This document shows positions 46,379-53,148 of a stretch of 64,000 bases of DNA, piece by piece. The stretch covers positions 1-64,000 of the forward strand of contig JAOICL010000002.1 in assembly GCA_028131545.1 (NCBI GenBank), written 5' to 3'. The notes under the pieces are model-generated. The model searched no databases. It worked only from the letters and a program-made list of their open reading frames with translations, and was not told the DNA's origin. Each line of letters begins with the position of its first letter. Within the stretch, counting starts at the first letter, position 1. Origin of the DNA: Vibrio sp. (lineage in GTDB: Bacteria; Pseudomonadota; Gammaproteobacteria; Enterobacterales; Vibrionaceae). The translations under genes and the position numbers were made by a program.

Positions 46379-46851
46379 TAATAAAAAAAACAGTTCTACT
46401 TATTGCTTTAATTTGCCCGACCATAGTGGCAGCGAATACCGGAAAAGAACATGTATTTTCCAACTTGGTTGAGGATAAGGAATTTACTCAAGCTTTAATT
46501 GAATTTGAAAATCGAGTTGAAGTTTGTACCACTCTTCTAAAAGAGAATAAATCACCCTTCCCAACAACATCATGGTTTTCATCACTGAATGATAGTGATC
46601 AAAAGACGGTTATTTTATATTTGAGTCATTCAAATAGCTCTAACTGCTCTCAATCGGAAAGAGAACGTGCGCAGGCGTTACTCGGTAATTTGACAGAAGA
46701 AGAACGGAATAGAGTCTCTCACTTACTTGTCGATGTTGAATTTCCCGATACTAACAATCTTAATATGGTCAGAGTTAATGAACTTCAAAAGCTTTATCCA
46801 GAACCATTTGACCTAATTTCAGTGGTTAAAGATTTAGGCCTTATTGATTAA
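46375..46851 (+). CDS. Secreted hypothetical protein
   Basis: 158 residues from ATG 46375. A clear signal peptide (MIIKKTVLLIALICPTIVAA/NTGK) sends it to the periplasm or beyond. The mature part is helical and acidic with two Cys (VEVCTTLL, NCSQ) that could form a disulfide. Not recognised. Coupled to the cytoplasmic protein just upstream, which suggests a functional pair. Confidence 0.68.
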   Translation: MIIKKTVLLIALICPTIVAANTGKEHVFSNLVEDKEFTQALIEFENRVEVCTTLLKENKSPFPTTSWFSSLNDSDQKTVILYLSHSNSSNCSQSERERAQALLGNLTEEERNRVSHLLVDVEFPDTNNLNMVRVNELQKLYPEPFDLISVVKDLGLID

Positions 46852-46932
46852 AGTGTACTGTGCTTTTATCTAATTTTTAATTATAGCCAAGCATTTTTCC
46901 CTTCATTGGGCCGTTGGCATTCGGGAATTAAC

Positions 46933-47352
46933 ATGGAATATTACTCTAAAGTAAATGAAAATGATGTAGCTGAAAGAAAGCGGCTTTTTGGTATCAAGCC
47001 AGGTGTTTATATCCTTCGATCAGGGGAAGTCGGAAATCCCAAACCTATTCCTAGAATGTGTAGTGTTGATAATGATGGAATCCTATATATAGGGATGTCT
47101 AAAAAATTAAGTGGTGGTCGTGTTTCGGATTTAAAAAAGTCGTTATCATTAGATTCCCCATCTGATTCCCACAATGTTGGTAAGCATTATCGGTCAAATA
47201 AACTATTGCAGGAAAATTACCCTTATGACGATTTTTATCTCGAGCTTATTTCTGCTGAAACGAGAAGTGAGGCTGGCTGCATCGAGGGTACTAAGCTCCA
47301 AGAATATTTAGATAATTTTGGTGAGTTACCACCGTTTAATCGAACCGCTTAG
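46933..47352 (+). CDS. GIY-YIG-fold domain protein
   Basis: 139 residues from ATG 46933 (GGGA seven bases upstream). The pattern GVYILRSGE, then GILYIGMSKKLSGGRVSDL, then RSEAGCIEGTKLQEYL corresponds to the GIY-YIG nuclease core: Tyr in GVY, YIG, Arg in GGRV and a downstream Glu. It has no added DNA-binding domain. It could be a small endonuclease of a selfish or defence element or a repurposed domain. Assigned from motifs only. Confidence 0.62.
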   Translation: MEYYSKVNENDVAERKRLFGIKPGVYILRSGEVGNPKPIPRMCSVDNDGILYIGMSKKLSGGRVSDLKKSLSLDSPSDSHNVGKHYRSNKLLQENYPYDDFYLELISAETRSEAGCIEGTKLQEYLDNFGELPPFNRTA

Positions 47353-47407
47353 CAATAAATTTATACGGTTCGTGGTTGTCTCAGGTCGCTTGCCGTTGAT
47401 TATGGTG

Positions 47408-48400
47408 TTAGCTAAACAAAGGAGGTTCAGTGGAAATTGTTGGTAATATTGATGAGAGTACAGAATTACAGCGATATATAGACTTCGCCAAGTTCGTGGA
47501 TATGTTGGATACGAGCAAATTGTTTCTATCTCGTGTTTCTTGCTTTGAAGATCAGCTGGAAGGTGGTTTGACGCCTACATATATAATGGTAAGTAGCGGA
47601 ATGGCGAACTTATTGGAGCAAGCAATATGTAGCTTACCATCAGCGACGAAGCTAACAGAGGAAGAACGTGCTCAAAGCGAAACCCACAAACACAATTTAA
47701 AAAATGACTATGAAAATCGTACATATAACACTGTGTTTGGTCGTTTTCCTCATAGTGAAGTAGAGCATGATACTGTATTTAAACAGCACCGTCATTGGGT
47801 AGACGTAAGTTGTTGGCATGCCAATAAAACAGAAAGTATGGCGATGTGGAAAATATATGGTGGCTCCACTAATTCTGTTTGTATTATTACTAATGTCGAA
47901 CGGTTATCTAGATCTGTAGTCAAAAAGCCGGAGTATGAGTTGGTTTTGTCCCCAGTACATTATATTTCACATGACGAAGACAGTTTTCGAGAATATCATG
48001 GTTTAGCTCCGCTAATGCATAAGTCAGAATTTTACTCCTTTGAGAATGAAGTTCGCCTTCTTACATATAACCCTAATGCTGACTTGTTAAGCGAGCGACC
48101 TGATAATGATCGAGGTACCGTCGTAGACATCAACTTAGCAACACTAATTCAAGAGATTAGAGTTGCTCACGATGCTCCTGAATGGTTCTTTAAATTAGTT
48201 AAATCTATAACCAAAAAATATAATGTTGACGCCAATGTTATACGGTCAAAAATGTCGCAGGTACCAATATTCGCACTCTAGTTTAGCTAACAAATTGCTT
48301 AAGAGTGACGGCTAACCTTTGGCGTTTTTGGTATGGTTGAGCACAGTGATTGCGGTGGCTTTGCTTGAGTTCAGCGGTTTAGCTGCACCTTAGCAAGGTG
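47408..48400 (+). mobile_element. Integron gene cassette carrying a DUF2971 gene
   Basis: The cassette starts at TTAGCT within GTTAGCT (47407-47413) and ends at G48400, the cut position of the next core site. Joining the two ends would make GTTAGCT, the exact complement of the R'' arm AGCTAAC (48285-48291) of its own attC. That match is the hallmark of a mobile gene cassette. One gene, 993 bp. Confidence 0.85.
47430..48281 (+). CDS. DUF2971 family protein
   Basis: 283 residues from GTG 47430, behind AAAGGAGG. The family layout is visible: RYIDFAKFVDMLDTSKLFLSRVSCFEDQLEG at the N-terminus, SCWHANKTESMAMWKIYGGSTNSVCI in the middle and SFENEVRLLTYNP near residue 205. DUF2971 proteins are common in mobile elements and integron cassettes; their biochemical role is not settled. 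No signal peptide. The gene stops four bases before the R'' arm of attC. Confidence 0.87.
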   Translation: MEIVGNIDESTELQRYIDFAKFVDMLDTSKLFLSRVSCFEDQLEGGLTPTYIMVSSGMANLLEQAICSLPSATKLTEEERAQSETHKHNLKNDYENRTYNTVFGRFPHSEVEHDTVFKQHRHWVDVSCWHANKTESMAMWKIYGGSTNSVCIITNVERLSRSVVKKPEYELVLSPVHYISHDEDSFREYHGLAPLMHKSEFYSFENEVRLLTYNPNADLLSERPDNDRGTVVDINLATLIQEIRVAHDAPEWFFKLVKSITKKYNVDANVIRSKMSQVPIFAL

Positions 48401-48406
48401 TTAGAT
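48285..48406 (+). repeat. VCR-like integron attC site
   Basis: 122 bp between R'' AGCTAAC (48285-48291) and R' GTTAGAT (48400-48406). The arms form an imperfect palindrome: CTAACAAATTGCTTAAG on the left matches the complement of CTTAGCAAGGTGTTAG on the right at most positions. Length and internal phrases (AACAAATTGCTTAAGAGTGAC, TTTGGCGTTTTTGG, TTGCTTGAGTTCAG) parallel the Vibrio cholerae repeat. Confidence 0.88.
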
Positions 48407-48456
48407 TTTCTTTTAGCTCGTTTGGTGAAATAATAAAAACAATTGGATAGGGCGCA

Positions 48457-49224
48457 ATGAATACAGTTAGGGTGATCGGCAGTGGTTCTTATGGAATTGT
48501 TAAAGAAATTAACACCGTAAGTGGCACTGTGGCGAGAAAAGAATTATTGCTTACGCAGGATTATGCAGAAAACATCGAACTAAAAAGGCGATTTCGAAGA
48601 GAAGTCGAATACCAAGCCCAGTTAAATCATCGTAATGTTGTTTCAATAATTGATTGTGATCTTACATGCGAGACACCTTGGTTTACTATGCCTCTAGCTA
48701 TCTGCTCATTAGGTAATGAAGCATCTAAGGGAATTCACATGACAGATAGCATGAAGGTGTTTGCGTTCAGAATGATTATGAATGGTGTGGAATATATCCA
48801 TCAATCAGGCCAAATCCATAGGGATTTGAAGCCAGATAATATTTTACGGTTTACCACTAGGTACGGGCATCCCGTATATGCAGTGTCTGATTTTGGCTTG
48901 GTGGCTGGAGTTAGCGGAAATAATACAACAGCATTAACTATGACAAATACTGCTATGGGAACGATCAATTATATGCCATTTGAATGTTACCAAGATGCAA
49001 AACGTGCTACAGAGCAGTCTGATATATACTCAATGGGGGTCATTCTTAAGTTCATCTTAGATGGTAGCTATGGAGTTCCATTTGCCGAACGAACATCCAC
49101 GTCTATTTTTTCTAAAGTGATATCCAGATGTACAAAAGAAAACCCTAAGGCTCGTTATGCGAATGTTGGAGAATTACGAAAAGACTTTGAAGAGTGTTAT
49201 GCTCGTTCAGGCTTTCAGTTATAG
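48457..49224 (+). CDS. Hanks-type Ser/Thr protein kinase
   Basis: 255 residues, a bare kinase domain with no membrane or sensor part. The Gly loop is IGSGSYGIV; the ATP-anchoring Lys is in VARKEL; the catalytic loop is HRDLKPDN; the metal loop is DFGLV; the activation segment runs TAMGTINYMPFE in place of APE; and SDIYSMGVILKFIL follows. All residues for activity are present. It begins 50 bases after attC and stops nine bases before a PP2C gene, so kinase and phosphatase form an operon that probably controls the same target. Confidence 0.92.
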   Translation: MNTVRVIGSGSYGIVKEINTVSGTVARKELLLTQDYAENIELKRRFRREVEYQAQLNHRNVVSIIDCDLTCETPWFTMPLAICSLGNEASKGIHMTDSMKVFAFRMIMNGVEYIHQSGQIHRDLKPDNILRFTTRYGHPVYAVSDFGLVAGVSGNNTTALTMTNTAMGTINYMPFECYQDAKRATEQSDIYSMGVILKFILDGSYGVPFAERTSTSIFSKVISRCTKENPKARYANVGELRKDFEECYARSGFQL

Positions 49225-49233
49225 GGGTAAATA

Positions 49234-49953
49234 ATGAATAAGTTAATTTCCTCAGCATCTTTTTCTAGTTCAAAGTCTGATGATCTCAAAAATTCAGACG
49301 CCGTTTTAATGCCGAAAAAGGTAGGTAATGGTTATTTGTTTGCAGTTGCAGACGGTGTTGGCAAAAGTTTGGGTGCCCAGAAAGCATCACAGAAAGCAAT
49401 CGAAGTTTTAGATAAAGCTTCTGTTATTAATGACAAATTAAACCTAGAAAGTTACTTCCATAAAATCAGAAAAGAGTTTATATCGATCTCTTCGAATAAC
49501 TCTAACTATTATAATATGGCGACTACATTGACAGCTTGCTATGTAACTGAACACTACGTTCAATATGCTCATACAGGTGATAGTCGATTATATATACTGA
49601 AAAATGGAAAATTAAGTCAAAAGACTCAAGATCAAACTGAACATGCGTATTTGATATCCCAAGGGATAATTACAGAAAAACAGTCAAAGACGCTTGGTCG
49701 ATCAAATGTGCTAATGTCAGCATTATCACCTAAAATGGACGTAAATATTAATAAAGGAAGTTTTAATCTTAAGTCTAGCTCCTCATCTTTAATTTTAATG
49801 ACTGATGGAGCTTATAGGTTTTGGGAAAATAATCCAAAATTTAGTAGGTCGACTATGGATGATATCAACATTTTTGCATCTAGTTTAAAAAAGAGAATAT
49901 TAACGTCAGGTCCCATCGATGATTTCTCTTTTGTGGCTGGGGAGTTCCAATAA
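49234..49953 (+). CDS. PP2C-type protein phosphatase
   Basis: 239 residues. Metal-binding Asp residues are in FAVADGVGKS, HTGDSRLYIL and LILMTDGAYRF, with a last one in IDDFSFVAGEF; MATTLTACYV is the third PP2C motif. It should remove phosphate from Ser/Thr, presumably reversing the adjacent kinase. No targeting signal. Its stop codon lies at the left junction of the IS110 element. Confidence 0.92.
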   Translation: MNKLISSASFSSSKSDDLKNSDAVLMPKKVGNGYLFAVADGVGKSLGAQKASQKAIEVLDKASVINDKLNLESYFHKIRKEFISISSNNSNYYNMATTLTACYVTEHYVQYAHTGDSRLYILKNGKLSQKTQDQTEHAYLISQGIITEKQSKTLGRSNVLMSALSPKMDVNINKGSFNLKSSSSSLILMTDGAYRFWENNPKFSRSTMDDINIFASSLKKRILTSGPIDDFSFVAGEFQ

Positions 49954-49959
49954 GCTAAC

Positions 49960-50943
49960 AAGAGACTATGGCGTCAATAACTAATTTTAAGTTTTTGGCG
50001 CTTCCCACATGACACCGTCTCTTAGCATAGAATTTAGAGTGACTACCATCTTCCTGACGCAAGCAATAATAGCCACTTTTTTGGGCTTTCCTGCTGTAAC
50101 TAAGCGTTGATATAGAGTCTTAAACACGGGGTTTGATTGTATCGCTGACATCATTGCCATGTATAAAACTGTCCTCACTTGATGCCTTCCTCCTTGTATC
50201 TTTCGCTGTCCTTTAAAGCGCCCACTTTCTTTGTTCATTGGCGCGACACCGACTAATGAACTGGCTTCTTTATTATTCACATAGCCGAGCTCAGGCAGGT
50301 TACTGATGATAGATGCAGCGGCAATTTTACCGATGCCTTTCATACTTTGAAGGATAACATTCTTGGCTTGATAATCGGGATTGGACTCAATGAGTTTAAC
50401 GATTTTATTCTCTATTTTTTGAATCTGATTCTTGAATGCAGTAAGAATAGGTTTGATTGTCATCGCAAGCTCTTTGGGTAATATTTGAATCCGATTCTTC
50501 TCCATAGTTTGCATAGATAAGATTTGGTTTCGTCTCGCGACTAAATCGCTCATAGCCTGCATAATATCTGGCTTTAAGGTCGATAATTTGGGTTTAATCG
50601 CTTCACCATAATGAGCGATGAGCGATGAGCTGTGCGTCTAATTTATCCGTTTTCGTTTTTTGTCCAATAGCCCCAGCGAAGCGTTTAATATGTATTGGAT
50701 TGGCGATAATAAATGGCAATTTAGCATTGGCACAAGCAATAATAAACGGCATTTCAAGACGCCCAGTGACTTCAATAATGATACGCTCAGGTCGATGTTG
50801 TTTGATTTTTGGATGGCTTCTTTAATGCCTTTTTCGTTGTTTGGGACTGAAAAAAATATCCCTAGTGGACGAATATAAATATCGAGTTGAAATTTTCCAG
50901 TATCGACACCGACATTAATGTTTTGATTCATATTTGATTTCAT
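49960..50943 (-). mobile_element. IS110-family insertion sequence
   Basis: About 984 bp lying between two copies of AATAAGCTAAC (49949-49959 and 50944-50954). Only 27 bases separate the transposase stop from the left boundary, and almost none lie before its start. No terminal inverted repeats are seen, as usual for the IS110 group. The direct repeat contains the same AGCTAAC core as the attC arm upstream, suggesting an attC-like target. Boundaries are inferred. Confidence 0.7.
49987..50943 (-). pseudogene. Frameshifted IS110-family transposase
   Basis: Reads as a DEDD transposase if two lesions are repaired. The N-terminal part has NVGVDTGKFQLDIYI; then a shift at the T-run 50806-50810 moves to the frame with IIIEVTGRLEMPFI and KTDKLDAQLIAH; then an extra GAGCGAT (tandem copies 50613-50619 and 50620-50626) shifts again. 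The C-terminal Transposase_20 domain (49987-50562) has SMKGIGKIAAASIISNLPELG and APMNKESGRFKGQRKIQGG. The enzyme is probably inactive unless the first shift is programmed. Confidence 0.85.
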
Positions 50944-50956
50944 AATAAGCTAACTC

Positions 50957-51247
50957 TTGCTAGCAACACTACTTCAACTTATCCTGCTAAGTTTGTCGAC
51001 ATATTATGATTCTATTGCGAATGATGCGCTTAAAAGTGCAGTCGAAATGCAAGGTTCTAATCTTCTATCTTCACTTGATAAATTCCAGTATTACGGTGAT
51101 CTAGGTGATTATTTAGGCTATGTTTCTGCCATCATTTGGGTGGGGGTTGTAATCGCTACAAAGTTAAAAAACGTATCAAGCACCAATATGGCAAGTTTAG
51201 CTATTTGTTTACCGTTGATATTTCCTATGGTTTTGATGTCTGTTTAG
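50957..51247 (+). CDS. Small membrane protein downstream of the IS
   Basis: 96 residues if it begins at TTG 50957; the frame is open from 50954 and closed just before by a stop in the repeat. Two or three hydrophobic segments (ATLLQLILLSLS, LGYVSAIIWVGVVIATKL, LAICLPLIFPMVLMSV). No ribosome site is seen. Before the IS arrived, this start would have lain about ten bases after the phosphatase stop, so it may be the third gene of the kinase/phosphatase unit, or a 5'-truncated gene. Confidence 0.5.
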   Translation: MLATLLQLILLSLSTYYDSIANDALKSAVEMQGSNLLSSLDKFQYYGDLGDYLGYVSAIIWVGVVIATKLKNVSSTNMASLAICLPLIFPMVLMSV

Positions 51248-51284
51248 CATAAAGTTTGCGTGATGACTTAGCAGGGTGTTAAGA
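51241..51284 (+). repeat. Shortened attC-like site
   Basis: The right arm GACTTAGCAGGGTGTTAAGA (51265-51284) mirrors ACCTTAGCAAGGTGTTAGAT of the full attC, with core GTTAAGA (51278-51284) fitting GTTRRRY. On the left only GTTTAGCATAAA remains and the centre is missing, so the site looks deleted. Confidence 0.55.
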
Positions 51285-51297
51285 GTAAAGGAATAGC

Positions 51298-51336
51298 ATG
51301 CTTATTACTGATGAAGAAAATAGTCATTTCGATTAA
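51298..51336 (+). CDS. 12-codon frame after the attC-like site
   Basis: ATG 51298 with AAAGGA upstream codes for MLITDEENSHFD and stops at 51334-51336. Its placement right after a cassette junction suggests the stump of a further cassette gene, but it is too short to be sure. Confidence 0.25.
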   Translation: MLITDEENSHFD

Positions 51337-51415
51337 TGAGTGAAAAACGAACGAATCAACAGTGCGTCCAAATAGGCAATGTCATCTAAAAAAGCGAGAT
51401 TGTTCAATAGCAGAC

Positions 51416-51447
51416 AAAAAAATGCCCAAAACTGTCCTGTTTTGGGC
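51416..51447 (-). terminator. Intrinsic terminator after rsmF
   Basis: GCCCAAAAC (51424-51432) pairs with GTTTTGGGC (51439-51447); on the minus strand the T-run corresponds to A 51416-51422. A second small hairpin, GGCTCT-CGA-AGAGCC (51458-51472), lies between it and rsmF. Confidence 0.85.
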
Positions 51448-51609
51448 TTAGGGGAATGGCTCTCGAAGAGCCTGCGCTAAAAGGTGTTACACATGAATTC
51501 GACAGAATTTCATTTGGATTACCTAAAGAATAGAACAAGTTGATGGATTGTCTAGCTAATAGGCGATTAAATGCGTATCTTTTTTGCAATTCCCCCTAAT
51601 ATTCTGATT

Positions 51610-53052
51610 TTAAAATAAATTATTATCACGAACTCGATCCCTTGGGAGACCATTTTTGATACGATTTGAAACCCACTTACCTAAGCCAATCACAACACCA
51701 TTATAAGTCGTAATCGCAAACCCTTTCTTTTGAGCTGGTGTTTGAGCTGGGCGAATATCTTTACCTTGATACCATTCACGTGCTTGATCTATATCTAATT
51801 CAATGCAAGATGGTTCATTGCCTTTGGCAAGTGAAACGACCAATTGATGCTGCCATTTGTAGCCTTTTTTATGCGTTTCGGCAATCTTGATACCCATTCT
51901 TGAAAAGCGAAATTCGTTAAGCATGGGATCGATAGACTGAGGTAGCATCCAAATCTCAGGTTCCCTTTTCCACAGTTGAAAACCATCTGGTAATGTTAAG
52001 GCGAGTTCATTAGCCAATGCTGCCTCTAAGAGCTGCGTTCCTTTTTTACTTAGGCGTGAAAAAGGAAATTTACGTGGCTTTTTATCCACTTCAGGGGAAG
52101 GCACACTGAGAAGTTTTTTAAATTTCGCAATAAAAAAGCCTTCACTATCGTACACCTGTGGAAATACATGCAAGAAGCCTTCTTCTGTTGCGGTTGCCTC
52201 GGCATTAGGGAAAAGGTGATGAAGTGGTAGCACTTCAACACTGTCGGTGTATGTGTCTAATAGATGCTGACAAACTTGTTGATTCTCTTCTTTACTCAAG
52301 GTGCAGGTTGAATAGACAAGCACACCGCCGGGCTTTAATGCTTGGAAGGCACTTTCAATTAACTCTTTTTGCGTATGAGAAATGCTATGGAGTGATTCCA
52401 TGCTCCAGTTTTTAAGTGCATCGGGATCTTTACGAATAGTACCTTCACCAGAACAAGGAGCATCGAGCAATACCGCATCAAAGTGTTCTGGTAACCAAGA
52501 ACCAAATACTCGGCCATCGTAATTGCTTAAAGCAGAGTTAATGACGCCACAGCGTTCTATATTCGAATGCAGGATTTTAACACGGCTGGCCGAATATTCA
52601 TTCGCGACAAGAATTCCTTGATTGTTCATCTTGGCGGCTATTTGTGTTGTTTTAGAACCGGGAGCAGCCGCAGTATCTAATATCGCGTCAAACGAAGGCA
52701 GAGCACCATTATTTTCGCTTAAGAATAGGGCACTCACTGGCAGCATAGAGCTGGCTTCTTGTATGTAAAACAGTCCAGCCATGTGTTCTGCAGTATTACC
52801 TAGAGGGGTTTTGGTTTCATCTGCATCAATCCAAAAACCTTCATCACACCATGGTATTGCTTCTAACGACCAATTAAGGGCATCCGCTTGGACTAGGAAA
52901 GCGTCGACGCTAATTTTTAATGTGTTTATACGGATACTTTTGCGTAGTGGACGTTTGCATGAATCGATAAACTCAGCAAAGTCTAGATGCTTTGGCATCG
53001 CTTGTTCTACATGGGAAAGAAACTCATCAGGAAGGTAAATATGTTTGTGCAA
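51610..53052 (-). CDS. rsmF: 16S rRNA m5C1407 methyltransferase RsmF
   Basis: 480 residues starting at TTG (53050-53052) with GAGG eight bases upstream; the N-terminus HKHIYLPDEFLSHVEQAMP aligns with E. coli RsmF (YebU). SAM motif: LDTAAAPGSKTTQIA; catalytic motifs: LLDAPCSGEG (Cys) and VYSTCTLSKEEN (nucleophilic Cys); a PUA-like C-terminal domain follows from about residue 390. It methylates C1407 of 16S rRNA. Last gene of letA-letB-rsmF, as in E. coli yebS-yebT-yebU. Confidence 0.94.
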   Translation of the reverse strand: MHKHIYLPDEFLSHVEQAMPKHLDFAEFIDSCKRPLRKSIRINTLKISVDAFLVQADALNWSLEAIPWCDEGFWIDADETKTPLGNTAEHMAGLFYIQEASSMLPVSALFLSENNGALPSFDAILDTAAAPGSKTTQIAAKMNNQGILVANEYSASRVKILHSNIERCGVINSALSNYDGRVFGSWLPEHFDAVLLDAPCSGEGTIRKDPDALKNWSMESLHSISHTQKELIESAFQALKPGGVLVYSTCTLSKEENQQVCQHLLDTYTDSVEVLPLHHLFPNAEATATEEGFLHVFPQVYDSEGFFIAKFKKLLSVPSPEVDKKPRKFPFSRLSKKGTQLLEAALANELALTLPDGFQLWKREPEIWMLPQSIDPMLNEFRFSRMGIKIAETHKKGYKWQHQLVVSLAKGNEPSCIELDIDQAREWYQGKDIRPAQTPAQKKGFAITTYNGVVIGLGKWVSNRIKNGLPRDRVRDNNLF

Positions 53053-53078
53053 AGGAATAACCTCAATGGATATGAATA

Positions 53079-53109
53079 CGCCACTGTATTTTAAATAAAT
53101 ACAGTGGCG
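53079..53109. promoter_or_regulatory. Perfect 13-bp hairpin between letB and rsmF
   Basis: CGCCACTGTATTT (53079-53091) and AAATACAGTGGCG (53097-53109) pair perfectly with a five-base loop. No U-run follows in the direction of rsmF, so it is likely an mRNA-stability or attenuation element that sets rsmF output. Confidence 0.75.
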
Positions 53110-53148
53110 ATGTCTTAATAATACTTAACAAATCGTTGTTATGCGGTT

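Noticed and set aside
47353-47413. A full attC at the left end of the DUF2971 cassette
   Set aside because: The core GTTAGCT is there, but no complementary left arm could be found; the CGAACCG/CGGTTCG pair nearby looks like a terminator-type hairpin.
51404-51589. 61-codon minus-strand frame over the rsmF terminator
   Set aside because: It is read through the terminator stem; such frames are recurrent artefacts in vibrio annotations.
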